Source of the DNA: Gemmatimonadota bacterium
GTDB taxonomy: Bacteria; Gemmatimonadota; Gemmatimonadetes; Gemmatimonadales; Gemmatimonadaceae
Length of the DNA stretch: 64,000 nucleotides
Reading direction: 5' to 3'
Assembly: GCA_016719105.1 (NCBI GenBank)
Contig: JADKAQ010000019.1
Coordinates: forward strand, 131,940 to 195,939
This document shows, piece by piece, positions 8,292-17,916 of the stretch. The notes below the pieces were generated by a model, which had not been told where the DNA came from, did no database searches, and worked only from the letters and a program-made list of their open reading frames with translations. Within the stretch, counting starts at the first letter, position 1, and the number at the start of each line of letters is the position of its first letter. A program made the position numbers and the translations under genes.

Positions 8292-11225
8292 GTGCCCCCT
8301 GTCACCCCGCCACCGTCGCCGACGCTCTTTCTGGTCGACGGCTATGCGCTCATCTATCGCGCGTTCTTCGCCCTCCTCTCGCGTCCCCTGACCACGGCCC
8401 GAGGAGAGAACACCTCGGCGGCATGGGGAGTGGTGAACTTCCTCCAGCGTCTCGTGGCCAAACATCGCCCCGAGTACCTGGGGTGGGTGCACGATTCCGG
8501 GTTGTCGTTCCGGCACGAGGTCTACCCGGCGTACAAGGCGACGCGCGAGAAGCTGACCGATGAACTTCAGGCCGACTTCGACACCGGCGTGGAGCGGATC
8601 AAGGAGCTGCTGGAAGCCTTCCGCGTGCCGGTGCTCGCGGTGGAGGGCTTCGAGGCGGACGACGTCATCGGCACCTTGGCGTCACAGGGCGTGGCCCAGG
8701 GCGTCAACGTCGTGATCGTGTCGGGGGACAAGGACTTCCAGCAGCTGGTACGGCCCGGGGTCTGGCTCCTCAATCCGGGACGCGGCGGACCGGCATCGGT
8801 GGATGAGAGCTGGGTCGGAATGGAGAATGCCAGCGATCGACTGGGCGTCGCGCCGAAGTTCGTCACTGACTACCTGGCACTGGTCGGCGACACCTCGGAC
8901 AACGTGCCCGGCGTTCCGGGGATCGGGGAAAAGACGGCGAAGGAACTCGTCGACGCGTATGGCGACCTGGAGGCGATCCTCGCGCATGCAGCAGAGGTCA
9001 CGAAGAAGCGCCCGCGTGAGGCGCTGCTGGCGCACGTGGAGCAAGCGCGTCTCTCGAAAGACCTGGTGACGATCCGCGAGAGCGTGCCGATCACGCTCGA
9101 CCTGGCCTCACTCGAGCGGCGCACTCCCGACGCGACCCGACTGCGGCAACTCTACAACGAGCTGGAGTTCACCTCGTTGCTGAAGGACGTCAAGGACGCG
9201 CCGGCTCCCGCGGTCGTCGCAGGCGAATCGCTGGCCGAGCACGCACCGGTCGCGGCCAGCGTGCACTACACGGTCGTCGACACCGAGGAGGCGTTAGGCG
9301 CCCTGGTGACGACGTTGCGTGCGGCCGGGCGCTTTGCCTTCGACACCGAAACGGTGGCCGATCCGGGGAGCCCGACCAAGGTCGATCCGTTGCGCTCGCG
9401 CCTGGTGTCGATCTCGATTGCCACGGGTGCGGGCGAGGCATTCTATCTCCCCTTCACCCATCGCATGTGGGAGCCGGAGCAGGGATCGCTCATCTTCGGA
9501 GGTGAGGGGGATGCGCCGGCAGCGGGAAACGCCAAGACGGCCGCGTCGACGTCGCGGGGGCCAGCGGGCGACAGCATCGCGGCGCGTGCGCTGGCGCATG
9601 GTGCCTCGCCCGTGCGCAACCTGCCGCCACTGCTGAGCGACGCGCTGCGCGACTTTCGCGCGCTCCTCGAGGATCCGACGATCGGGAAGATCGGCCAGAA
9701 CTCGAAGTTCGACGTGCTGGTGCTGCGCACCGCTGGCGTGGCGGTCCGCGGGCTGACGTTCGACACGATGCTGGCGAGCTACGTCCTGGACCCGGGGCGC
9801 CGCTCGCATTCGCTCGACCTGCTGGCGTCGGAGTTCCTGGACCACACGATGACCTCGTATGAGGCGCTGTGCGGGAAGGGGAAGACCGAGCTTCCGTTCG
9901 ACGTCGTCCCCATCGAGGCAGCGCGCGACTACTCGTGCGAGGACGCCGACATGACGTGGCGCCTGCAGGAGCACTTTGCCCCGCTGCTGGAGGCGGCGGG
10001 GATGACGGCACTCTTTCACGACATCGAGATGCCGCTCGTGGACGTGCTGGCCGAGATGGAATGGACCGGCGTGTCGATCGACGTGGCGTGGTTCCACTCG
10101 CTCAAGACGCGATTCGCGCGGGAGCGTGAACGGGTCGAGGAAGAGATCTTCGTCGAGGCGGGGGAGCGCTTCAACATCAACTCCAACCCCCAGCTGCGCG
10201 CGATCCTGTTCGAGAAGTTGCAGCTGCCGATCAAGAAGAAGACCGCCACCGGCCCCTCGACCGACGCCAGCGTGCTGCAGGAGCTGGCCGATGAGGGGCA
10301 CACGCTGCCGACGTTGCTGATGGAGTATCGCGAGCTGGCCAAGCTCGAGTCGACCTACCTCGACACGCTGCCGGCGCTCATCCACCCGCGCGACGGGCGC
10401 CTGCACACCTCGTTCAACCAGACGGTGGCTGCAACGGGACGGTTGTCATCGAGCGATCCCAACCTGCAGAACATCCCGATCCGGCGCGAACTCGGGCGCG
10501 ACATCCGGCGCGGCTTCGTCCCGCAGAAGGGGTGGAAGTTCGTCGGCGCCGACTACTCGCAGATCGAGCTGCGGTTGCTCGCCCACCTCTCGCACGATCC
10601 GGCGTTCGTGCAGGCCTTCCAGTCGGGGGGAGACATCCACCGGGAAACGGCGGCGATCATCTTCGGCGTGCCGCTGGCCGACGTGACCTCCGAAATGCGC
10701 GGTCGTGCCAAGACCATCAACTTTGCCACCATCTACGGGCAGGGTGCGCACGCCCTCTCACGCCAGCTCAAGATCTCGAACGCCGAGGCGAAGGAGTTCA
10801 TCACGACCTACTTCGAGCGCTTTCGCGGAGTGCGGGAGTACCTGGATCGGATGGTGGAGACGGCCAAGACCAACGGCTACGTCGAGACCATCTTCCGCCG
10901 CCGTCGCTACATCCCCGAGCTCAAGGAGCGCAACTTCAACATTCGGGCGTTCGGCGAGCGTGTGGCGACCAACGCGCCCATTCAGGGATCGGCCGCCGAC
11001 CTGATCAAGATCGCGATGATCGAGATCCAGCGCGCCCTCGATGCGGGAGCGCTCGAGGCGCGGATGCTCCTCCAGGTGCATGACGAACTGGTCTTCGAAT
11101 GCCCGGAGCACGAGGTAGAGCCGCTCAGTGTGCTGGTGCGCACGAAGATGGAATCGGCCGCCCAGCTCGACGTCCCGCTGGTGGTGGAATTGGGCGTCGG
11201 GGACAACTGGCTGGACACCAAATAG
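8292..11225 (+). CDS. polA: DNA polymerase I with 5'-3' and 3'-5' exonuclease domains
   Basis: A repair and Okazaki-fragment-processing polymerase of 977 residues, longer than E. coli PolA (928). The N-terminal 5'-3' nuclease begins LFLVDGYALIYRAFFAL. The proofreading domain keeps all three exo motifs: FDTET (Exo I), IGQNSKFD (Exo II) and YSCED (Exo III), so it should be active. About 55 extra residues rich in Ala/Gly (GGEGDAPAAGNAKT and following) are inserted between Exo I and Exo II. Polymerase motifs are A VGADYSQIELRLL (near 752), B RGRAKTINFATIYGQG (near 803) and C LQVHDELVFE (near 928). No strong Shine-Dalgarno precedes the ATG. Confidence 0.97.
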   Translation: MPPVTPPPSPTLFLVDGYALIYRAFFALLSRPLTTARGENTSAAWGVVNFLQRLVAKHRPEYLGWVHDSGLSFRHEVYPAYKATREKLTDELQADFDTGVERIKELLEAFRVPVLAVEGFEADDVIGTLASQGVAQGVNVVIVSGDKDFQQLVRPGVWLLNPGRGGPASVDESWVGMENASDRLGVAPKFVTDYLALVGDTSDNVPGVPGIGEKTAKELVDAYGDLEAILAHAAEVTKKRPREALLAHVEQARLSKDLVTIRESVPITLDLASLERRTPDATRLRQLYNELEFTSLLKDVKDAPAPAVVAGESLAEHAPVAASVHYTVVDTEEALGALVTTLRAAGRFAFDTETVADPGSPTKVDPLRSRLVSISIATGAGEAFYLPFTHRMWEPEQGSLIFGGEGDAPAAGNAKTAASTSRGPAGDSIAARALAHGASPVRNLPPLLSDALRDFRALLEDPTIGKIGQNSKFDVLVLRTAGVAVRGLTFDTMLASYVLDPGRRSHSLDLLASEFLDHTMTSYEALCGKGKTELPFDVVPIEAARDYSCEDADMTWRLQEHFAPLLEAAGMTALFHDIEMPLVDVLAEMEWTGVSIDVAWFHSLKTRFARERERVEEEIFVEAGERFNINSNPQLRAILFEKLQLPIKKKTATGPSTDASVLQELADEGHTLPTLLMEYRELAKLESTYLDTLPALIHPRDGRLHTSFNQTVAATGRLSSSDPNLQNIPIRRELGRDIRRGFVPQKGWKFVGADYSQIELRLLAHLSHDPAFVQAFQSGGDIHRETAAIIFGVPLADVTSEMRGRAKTINFATIYGQGAHALSRQLKISNAEAKEFITTYFERFRGVREYLDRMVETAKTNGYVETIFRRRRYIPELKERNFNIRAFGERVATNAPIQGSAADLIKIAMIEIQRALDAGALEARMLLQVHDELVFECPEHEVEPLSVLVRTKMESAAQLDVPLVVELGVGDNWLDTK

Positions 11226-11448
11226 TCGGGACGCGGCTCACCAGGCCGCCTTGCATCCTGCGCGATCTGAGGCGAATCGACGCGGTTCAGGAATTGTGCG
11301 TGACGTCACATGGGGTTGCTAAGTCTATACGCAACAACCCGTTGGTTTTGTGGGCGCCGAACGGCCCCGGCATTGCCTTTCCCCAAGGCAGTCCAGCCCC
11401 CACAGCCGCGGGGCTCCCGTTCGACAGCACGCCAGCCAAGGTGCGCAC

Positions 11449-11832
11449 ATGCGCCAGCGACGCAGTGGTTTCACTCTCATCGAGCTCCTGATCGTCGTCG
11501 TGATCATCGGGGTGCTCGCGGCCATCGCCGTCCCCAAGTTCCAGAACACCAAGGGCAAGGCGAACCTCGCGGCCCTCAAGTCGGACCTGCGCAACCTGGC
11601 CACGGCCGAGGAGGCGTACTTCTACCAGAACGGGACGTACACCTCGAATCTGGTGCAGCTGAACCTCCTCCCCTCGCCTGGGGTGAGCTTCACCTTCGGG
11701 AGTGTGACCGGGGGCGGATGGTCGGCCAAGGTGACGCACCCGCAGGCGTTCCCGATCGAATGCGCGCTCTTCATGGGCGGGGTCCCCGCGTACGCGCCGG
11801 CCATCGTCGAAGGGGTCATTAACTGCCAATAG
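11449..11832 (+). CDS. Type IV pilin-like (prepilin) protein
   Basis: A 127-residue prepilin. The class III signal MRQRRSG-FTLIELLIVVVI has Gly -1, Phe +1 and Glu +5, as needed for PilD cleavage and N-methylation. The hydrophobic helix is followed by a short globular domain with two Cys near the C-terminus (IECALF and INC-Q), probably a disulfide. It could be a pilus subunit or a type II secretion pseudopilin. No pil or gsp genes are adjacent, so it appears to be an orphan. AAGG 7 bases upstream supports the ATG at 11449; the frame is open further upstream but that part is not signal-like. Confidence 0.85.
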   Translation: MRQRRSGFTLIELLIVVVIIGVLAAIAVPKFQNTKGKANLAALKSDLRNLATAEEAYFYQNGTYTSNLVQLNLLPSPGVSFTFGSVTGGGWSAKVTHPQAFPIECALFMGGVPAYAPAIVEGVINCQ

Positions 11833-11856
11833 GGTGACGCGTTATCGTTGGGCGTC

Positions 11857-12261
11857 ATGACGGCGCCCCACGATGAACGCGACCGCACCGACCTCGACGC
11901 GCGATCCGACTCGCCGCTCGAGGGGGTGCTCGACGAATACACCCTGTACATCGAGTTCGAACGTCGTCGCGATGGGATGATCCACGCGATGGACGGTGGG
12001 CTCTGGTTGCATCGCCACGTCTGGAAGGGGCGCGCCATGGCCCATCTGGTGTCGACCGACCGCGAACGGCTGCTGGCCTACGGGCGCGCCGTCGGGCTCA
12101 CCGAAGCACGACTCCAGTTCAAGCCGCTCAAGGACCCTCGCACCACAGAGCGTCGCGAGGCGTGGCACTGGGACCTTCTGGGGCGCTTCCTCCCGCCCAG
12201 GACGCCCTCCTCGACCCCTGACCCCGCCGCGACCGACGCGCCGCCACACGGGGACGCCTGA
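11857..12261 (+). CDS. Conserved hypothetical protein
   Basis: A 134-residue acidic protein with no signal peptide. The central part (GLWLHRHVWKGRAMAHLVST then a helix DRERLLAYGRAVGL) faintly resembles DUF4031-type small proteins, but I cannot confirm this. The C-terminus is Pro/Asp-rich and low complexity. It lies 24 bases after the pilin gene on the same strand and may be co-transcribed. Its stop TGA overlaps the stop of the convergent acyltransferase gene. An upstream TTG at 11848 is less likely than the ATG at 11857. Confidence 0.6.
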   Translation: MTAPHDERDRTDLDARSDSPLEGVLDEYTLYIEFERRRDGMIHAMDGGLWLHRHVWKGRAMAHLVSTDRERLLAYGRAVGLTEARLQFKPLKDPRTTERREAWHWDLLGRFLPPRTPSSTPDPAATDAPPHGDA

Positions 12262-13617
12262 TCAGCGCAGGGCGGCGTCCAGCCGGCGCGCCTCGGCCCG
12301 AAGGTCGCTCGCCTCGGCGCGCAACGACGCGCGCAAGGTGGGATCGCGGCGCATCGACAGGTAGGCTCGCGCCCGACGGATCGCGCGACGGATCCGATCG
12401 GAGAGCCAGAAGTCGAACGATGCCGACGGCGGCAGCGACGCCAGATATGCCACGGCCCAGATCGCCCCGTGGTGATGGCCGATGAACAGGGCGGCGAGCA
12501 GGTAGAATGCGAGGACGAAGACGAGACCGCTGACCAGCGTGTGCATCGCGGGCTCGTCCGGGTTGGTCGAGGTCGCGCGCCCCACCCACCGGGCGAGGGT
12601 GATCGGGATCCAGTGGTTGATGCGCCCCCAGAGCGCCACGGGAAAGCCGAGGATCGCGATCACGCATTCGCGAAGGGCAAACCAGGCGCCGGCCGCGACC
12701 GAGACCGACATCCACAGGTCGTTGATCGGGATGGCGGCCGTCCGGGTGCGGGATCGAAACGCGTCGAGGCGTGCGAGAAAGGCGTCGGCTTGCGACGCGG
12801 TCTCGTTCGGTGTTGACGGCAGTGCCTGGCGCGCCACTTCGAGGCGGCGGGCGATGCGAACGGCGTCGCTGAGCGGCGCGTCGGGGGCCTCGAGCGGTCG
12901 CACGCGGTCGAGCAGCTGGTTGAGCAGGGCCGAGACCTCGAGCACCTGCTCGGCGTCGTCGTGCGACGCGAAGTTGAGGGTGACGCGGCGCAGGGCGTCA
13001 TCCACCTGGGTGGTGAGTGCTTGGACGCTTTCGGGGGAGACGTCATCGAGGCCATCGGCGATGACCGGCCGCCCGACCTGAATGGCGACGCGGGACCGTG
13101 GGCGTCCCTTGCGTTCGAAGGTGAGTCCGACCGGCACAATGGGGACATGTGCGAGCCCGCGCTCGGCATGCGCCATGAGGGCGAGGCGCGCGCACCCGGT
13201 CTTGAGCGGGGCGAGCTCGGGTTCGGAGTGGCTCTTGCCCTCGGGGAAGATCAGGACGACTTCACCGGCGGCGAGTGCGTCGAGGATGGCGGAGAACGAC
13301 TGCGCATTGCGCGACTCGCTCACGGGGCCGTCGGTCGTCCGTTGCTCATCGCTCACGCGGCGCAGCGGAATGACGCCGACGGCGAAGACGAGGAGGCGCG
13401 TGACGGGATTGTCCAGCAGCGTCGCCTTGGCCGTCAGCCGCACATGGCGGGAGGTGGCGGTGGCGATGAGGAGCGCATCGACGAGCGCGTTCCAGTGGTT
13501 GGCGGCGATGATCACCGGCCCCGAGGCGGGGATGCGGTCCAACCCCTCGACTTCGATGCGCCGGTAGTACCACCGCACGGCGATGGTCGCGAGGACGCGC
13601 AGGATCTTGTAAAGCAT
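12262..13617 (-). CDS. Lysophospholipid acyltransferase (PlsC-like) with C-terminal membrane region
   Basis: A membrane enzyme transferring acyl chains to a glycerol-phosphate or other acceptor. The PlsC core occupies residues 1-210: NHWNALVD (HX4D catalytic motif) near residue 38 and FPEGKS (acceptor-binding) near residue 125. Unlike plain PlsC proteins (about 240 residues) this one has 451. The extra C-terminus holds hydrophobic segments around residues 300-390 (VSVAAGAWFALREC, LVFVLAFYLLAALFIGH) and an Arg/Glu-rich tail. It is downstream of the UMF1-type transporter gene by 17 bases, so the two probably form an operon. Substrate is not predictable. Confidence 0.85.
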   Translation of the reverse strand: MLYKILRVLATIAVRWYYRRIEVEGLDRIPASGPVIIAANHWNALVDALLIATATSRHVRLTAKATLLDNPVTRLLVFAVGVIPLRRVSDEQRTTDGPVSESRNAQSFSAILDALAAGEVVLIFPEGKSHSEPELAPLKTGCARLALMAHAERGLAHVPIVPVGLTFERKGRPRSRVAIQVGRPVIADGLDDVSPESVQALTTQVDDALRRVTLNFASHDDAEQVLEVSALLNQLLDRVRPLEAPDAPLSDAVRIARRLEVARQALPSTPNETASQADAFLARLDAFRSRTRTAAIPINDLWMSVSVAAGAWFALRECVIAILGFPVALWGRINHWIPITLARWVGRATSTNPDEPAMHTLVSGLVFVLAFYLLAALFIGHHHGAIWAVAYLASLPPSASFDFWLSDRIRRAIRRARAYLSMRRDPTLRASLRAEASDLRAEARRLDAALR

Positions 13618-13634
13618 GCGGCCGCTCGCGGAGC

Positions 13635-15029
13635 TCAGTGGCCGCCGTTGATGCGCACGAGGTCTCGCTCGGCGTCACGCGCCATCTGTCGTCCCTCCTC
13701 GACGTTCACGCGGGCGAGGATCGCCGCGCCCACGGCGAAGAAGATGATGACGCCGAGGATCGCGTTGCGGCTGCTGCCAGTGGTGGCGATGGTGATCGAG
13801 AAGAGGAGCGGGCCGAAGATCGAGGCAAACTTCTCGAAGACGGAGTAGAACCCGAAGAACTCGCCCGACTTGTGCGCCGGGATGAGGGAGGCGAAAAGGG
13901 AACGTGAGAGCGCCTGGGTGCCGCCCTGCACCATGCCGACGAGGAAGGCGAGGACGTAGAAGTCGCGCGCCGTCTTCATGTAGAAGCCGATCACGCTGAT
14001 CGCGGTGTAGGCGAGCAGGCCGAGGAAGACCGAGCGCTTGGCCCCAATGCGATCGGCGAGCATCCCGAAGAGGAACGCGAACGGTATGCCGACGAACTGC
14101 ACGATGAGGATCGCCACGGTGAGGGCACTCGAGGGGATCTTGAGCTCCGTGCCGTACGCCGTCGCCATGCGGATGATGGTCTGGATTCCGTCGTTGTAGA
14201 TGAGGAAGGCCAGGAGCATCAGGAAGGCGTGCTTGAAGGTGCGCAGCTCGCGCACCGTCTCGCCCATGCGGCGGAACGGGGTGACGAACAGGTTGATCCC
14301 GGTGGTGGACTCGTCAGGCTCCACGGTGCGCGCCGGCTCCGCGACGCGACGGAGGATCGGAATGGAGAAGAGGAGCCACCAGACGGCGACCGAGACAAAG
14401 GCCAGGCGCGCCGGGAGCGTCTTCTGCTCGGGGGTGGCGGCGTCGCCGTGCGGGAGGCCGAATGCCTGCGGCGCGAGGATCCACGCGAGGTTGAGCGCGA
14501 GCAGGACGCCGCCGCCGACGTAGCCTAACGCGTAGCCGGCGCTCGACACGCGATCCATCTCCTCAGGGCGGCACAGGTGCGGGAGGAGCGCCTCGTAGAA
14601 GACGACGCTCGCCGTGGCCCCCACGGTGGCGATGATGTAGAGCCAGGAGGCGAGGACGTAGTCGCCGCGCTCGATGAAGTACATCCCGCCCACCGCCACG
14701 ACGCCGATGAGCATGAAGATCGCCAGCATCCGCTTCTTGGCGGCGGCAACGTCGGAGATCGCGCCGAGGACGGGGGAGGCGATGGCGACGAGGATGGACG
14801 CAATCGTGTTGGCGTTGGCCCAAGCCTGCGTGGCGCGGCTGCCAGGGAGCGTGGCCGCGGCCACGCTCACGAAGTAGATCTGGAAGACGGCGACCTGTAT
14901 GGTCGTCTGGAACGACGACACCGCCCAGTCGTACATCGCCCACGCTCGCAAGTCGGAGCGGTCAAGTCCAATGCGTGCGAGAAAGGACCGTGGTGCCGCG
15001 GGGGCACGGGCGGAGTCGTCAGGCGACAT
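13635..15029 (-). CDS. MFS transporter, UMF1/Atg22-like family
   Basis: An integral membrane transporter of 464 residues with about 12 hydrophobic segments. The N-terminal RAWAMYDWAVSSFQTTI and the later LFASLIPAHKSGEFFGFYSVFEKFASIFGP are characteristic of UMF1/Atg22-like MFS proteins, whose substrates in bacteria are unknown. I chose the ATG at 15029 (MSPDDSARAPAAPRS); the frame is open upstream but reads as Arg/Pro-rich noise. It precedes the acyltransferase gene and is divergent from the lipoprotein gene at 15113. Confidence 0.88.
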   Translation of the reverse strand: MSPDDSARAPAAPRSFLARIGLDRSDLRAWAMYDWAVSSFQTTIQVAVFQIYFVSVAAATLPGSRATQAWANANTIASILVAIASPVLGAISDVAAAKKRMLAIFMLIGVVAVGGMYFIERGDYVLASWLYIIATVGATASVVFYEALLPHLCRPEEMDRVSSAGYALGYVGGGVLLALNLAWILAPQAFGLPHGDAATPEQKTLPARLAFVSVAVWWLLFSIPILRRVAEPARTVEPDESTTGINLFVTPFRRMGETVRELRTFKHAFLMLLAFLIYNDGIQTIIRMATAYGTELKIPSSALTVAILIVQFVGIPFAFLFGMLADRIGAKRSVFLGLLAYTAISVIGFYMKTARDFYVLAFLVGMVQGGTQALSRSLFASLIPAHKSGEFFGFYSVFEKFASIFGPLLFSITIATTGSSRNAILGVIIFFAVGAAILARVNVEEGRQMARDAERDLVRINGGH

Positions 15030-15112
15030 GGGCGGTTCGAGAGGGGCCGAACACCGGACGCGGCGTGGGTGTCTTGGTTGACGCAACTGACGCCGCGCAC
15101 AGATTACTCGGC

Positions 15113-16063
15113 ATGAGCCGTCGATCCGCGCGTGGACTGGTGCTCGGAGGGGTGTTGCTGCTGGGCGTCGCGTGCGACAAGCCGGCGCCGGCGCCGAGCA
15201 ACGATACGGCGGCGGTCTCCCCCCCGCCACCTCGAGGGGTCACCACGCCCACGACGCCGATCGAGGCGCCGTGGGATTCGTCGGCAGGCCCTGTCTTCCT
15301 GGTCATCGGGCCCAATGCGACCACGGCGAGCGTGGTCTTTCCCGCCGTGGCGAGCGACGCGGAGGTGGATGCGTCGAAACTCGATGCCTCGCCGCTCAAG
15401 GGGACCGCGTATGACCTGCTGGCCAACGGTCGCGTGGTCAGCGGTGCCACGGTGAGCGGCGTCGTGCCGCTGGACGCGCCGGAGGAATGCTCAGGGTGGC
15501 CGCTCGTGCAGCTGTCGGATGTAAGTGCCGACACCGCCTCGCGCTCGTGGGTGGTGGGCTTCGAGCGGGGGAAGCTCTCCCCGATCGCCTACGATTCGAT
15601 CACGGCCCTCTCCTCGTCTGACTCATCGCGCTTGGCGATGGAGGTCGCGCGCATTGCCTCGGCGGTACCGGGCGACACGGTGGCCGAGCTGCGCGGGCTC
15701 CCCTATCAGGTGCGGCGGGCGTACCGATTCGAGATCGCCCCGGGGGTGACCGGGTTGGTGGCGGAGGTGATGCGGACGCTGAATCAGGAGGCGAACCCCA
15801 AACAGGAGCATCTCCTGGTCATCGCCGAGCGTGACAGCACGAGCCGCGGACGCTTCGACATCGCCTACACCGAGCGTGCAGCCGGGGGCGAGGAGTTGAT
15901 CGAATCGAGCGAGCTGCTCGCCATCGCGCGATTCGCCCCGACCCGCGACGTCGAGGTCCTGCTTGCGCGCTACGTGGGTGACGGCGTGGTGTACGCGTTG
16001 CTGGAGCGTGCCGGCGCGCGCCGCTGGCGCCTGCGCTGGACCAGTCCGTACGTGGGCTGCTGA
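15113..16063 (+). CDS. Hypothetical lipoprotein
   Basis: A 316-residue protein beginning MSRRSARGLVLGGVLLLGVAC, with lipobox GVA-C and a Pro/Thr-rich linker, so probably anchored in the envelope. The rest has no recognised domain. It alternates short beta strands and contains Cys in PEECSGW and at the C-terminus (SPYVGC), possibly paired. It is divergent from the UMF1 transporter and convergent with the metallophosphoesterase. Confidence 0.75.
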   Translation: MSRRSARGLVLGGVLLLGVACDKPAPAPSNDTAAVSPPPPRGVTTPTTPIEAPWDSSAGPVFLVIGPNATTASVVFPAVASDAEVDASKLDASPLKGTAYDLLANGRVVSGATVSGVVPLDAPEECSGWPLVQLSDVSADTASRSWVVGFERGKLSPIAYDSITALSSSDSSRLAMEVARIASAVPGDTVAELRGLPYQVRRAYRFEIAPGVTGLVAEVMRTLNQEANPKQEHLLVIAERDSTSRGRFDIAYTERAAGGEELIESSELLAIARFAPTRDVEVLLARYVGDGVVYALLERAGARRWRLRWTSPYVGC

Positions 16064-16135
16064 CACCATGCTCCACGCGCGCACGGCGCACGGGCGACCC
16101 GCGCGAGTGCTTGTGTGCTTGCGCCGCTTCGCGAA

Positions 16136-16990
16136 CTAGTCGCGCGCCGCGCGCAGTGTAAGCACCACGACCTCTGGTGGGGCGCCAAACCGCAGCGGGA
16201 TCTGCGTGCCGATGCCGCGCGACACGAATAGTCGGGCATGGGGATTGGGGACCCACCCGGCGGGGTGCTGGCGTGTGCAGACCTCCGAGCGGGTCACGAG
16301 TGCCCCGATCCACGGCAGGACCACCTGACCGCCGTGCGTGTGCCCGGAGAGTACGAGGTGCACGCCCGGGTGGGCGCAGTGCTGCACGGCGTCGGGGTGG
16401 TGCGAGAGGATGATGGTTGGCGTCTGGTGGTCGACGAGCGCCGCGACCGATGCGGTGCTCACCTCGCCTTCCCACAGGTCCGGGATGCCGACGACATGGA
16501 GCACCTGGCCATCGACGGCGAGCTCGAGGCGCTCGCCGCGCAGGACGCGCACGCCTAACGCTCCCAGCCAACTGGCCGTCTCGTCGGCGCTGGCGTAGTG
16601 ATCGTGGTTGCCGATCACGGCGACCACGCCGTCACGGGCGCGCAACTTCTGTAGGGCCGGGCCGAGTTCGGCGTAGGTGCGCTGGTAGTACCGTCGCGAC
16701 AGCCCGGGCATCATCCCCTCGGATGTCCCATAGTCGCCCAGCAGGACCACGAGGTCCGGCGCCTGCGAGTTGGCAAAGGCCACGGCGCGCTCCGCTCGCT
16801 CGAGGGGTTGTTGCGGGCCGTGATGAAAGTCGGTGAGGATGGCGAGGCGATAGCCCTCGAACGCCGGCGGGAGGTCCGGGATGGCGACGTCGTGCAAGGT
16901 CAGCCGCAGGTCACCCGGGGCGAAGGCGATTACGTGCCAGACGAGCGCGCCGAGCGCGATCGCGGCGAACAGGACGAGCGCGACCAGCAT
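16136..16990 (-). CDS. Metallophosphoesterase, membrane-anchored YkuE/YaeI-like
   Basis: A calcineurin-like phosphoesterase of 284 residues. One N-terminal membrane segment (MLVALVLFAAIALGALVWHVIAF) is followed by the metal-binding blocks TDFHHG, LLGDYG, VIGNHDH, LSHHPD and SGHTHGGQ, a full di-metal set. Relatives act on phospholipid-linked or nucleotide substrates at the membrane. It starts 5 bases after the stop of an ABC permease gene and is the last gene of the BMP importer cluster, which suggests co-expression with nucleoside uptake (inference). Confidence 0.88.
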   Translation of the reverse strand: MLVALVLFAAIALGALVWHVIAFAPGDLRLTLHDVAIPDLPPAFEGYRLAILTDFHHGPQQPLERAERAVAFANSQAPDLVVLLGDYGTSEGMMPGLSRRYYQRTYAELGPALQKLRARDGVVAVIGNHDHYASADETASWLGALGVRVLRGERLELAVDGQVLHVVGIPDLWEGEVSTASVAALVDHQTPTIILSHHPDAVQHCAHPGVHLVLSGHTHGGQVVLPWIGALVTRSEVCTRQHPAGWVPNPHARLFVSRGIGTQIPLRFGAPPEVVVLTLRAARD

Positions 16991-16995
16991 CAGCG

Positions 16996-17916
16996 TCAGG
17001 GCATCCCGAGGTCGCGGCGTCCCAATGCCGCCGGCGCGCGGACGCGGGCGGTCCCGGCGGCGAGCACCACCAGGGTGAGGGCATACGGGAGGGCGAGGAA
17101 GAGCTGGTACGGGAGCTGGCTGCCGGACGACTGGAAGAGGTACTGCAACGCGGTCGCGGCACCAAAGAGGAGCGCGGCCAGCGCCACCCCCACTGGTCGC
17201 CAGCGCCCGAGCGCGACGATCGCGATCGCAATGAAGCCGCGACCAGCCGACATCCCCTCGGCGAAGGTTCCCACCTGCGCCAGCACGAGCGACGCCCCCG
17301 CCATCCCGCCTAACGCACCCGCCACCAGCACGGCCCCCGCCTGCAGGTGGGCGGGCCGGATGCCCGCGGCCTCGGCGGCTTCCGGGTGTTCGCCGACGGC
17401 GCGCACGGCGAGGCCGAGGTGCGTGCGATAGAGGACCCACCAGACGAGGGCGATGAGCGCGTACAGGAGGTACGTGACGACCGGCTGCCGGAAGAGCGCC
17501 GGTCCCACGAAGGGGATGGCGCTGAACCCCGGGATGGCGAGTGGGCGCATGGTCGGGATGCTGAGCGCGGCGCCCGCGGTGCCGAAGACGGCGCGGTACA
17601 GTGTCCCCGTGAGCCCCAACGCGCCTAACGTGAGCGCGGTCCCGGTAATGATCTGGTCGGTGCGCAGCCAGACGACGAAGAGCGCAAAGATGAGTGCCGC
17701 CAGCATGCCGGCCGCGACTCCGGCAAGCAGCCCGGCGGTGACGCTTCCGGTGCTAGCCCCGACCACGGCCCCGAAGCACCCCGCGATGATCACCCCTTCG
17801 AGCCCCACGTTGATCACGCCGGCACGCTCCGAGACCGCCTCGCCCAGTGCCGCGAGGGCGAGCGGGGTGGCGGTACGCACCGTCGCCTCGAGGAAGGTGG
17901 TCAGGGCATCGGTCAT
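16996..17916 (-). CDS. Nucleoside-type ABC transporter permease (second permease, YufQ/NupQ-like)
   Basis: An inner-membrane permease of 306 residues with about 8 hydrophobic segments. The early ALGEAVSERAGVINVGLEG is the hallmark of BPD_transp_2 permeases that work with BMP-family binding proteins. The cytoplasmic loop RAVGEHPEAAEAAGI is the coupling region. Its start overlaps the stop of the first permease by 4 bases (17913-17916), indicating translational coupling. Known relatives import purine or deoxy-nucleosides. Confidence 0.92.
   Translation of the reverse strand: MTDALTTFLEATVRTATPLALAALGEAVSERAGVINVGLEGVIIAGCFGAVVGASTGSVTAGLLAGVAAGMLAALIFALFVVWLRTDQIITGTALTLGALGLTGTLYRAVFGTAGAALSIPTMRPLAIPGFSAIPFVGPALFRQPVVTYLLYALIALVWWVLYRTHLGLAVRAVGEHPEAAEAAGIRPAHLQAGAVLVAGALGGMAGASLVLAQVGTFAEGMSAGRGFIAIAIVALGRWRPVGVALAALLFGAATALQYLFQSSGSQLPYQLFLALPYALTLVVLAAGTARVRAPAALGRRDLGMP

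Noticed and set aside
9294..10406. Long minus-strand open frame inside polA
   Set aside because: It is a high-GC shadow frame; the translation is Arg/Val/Leu low complexity and polA covers the region fully.
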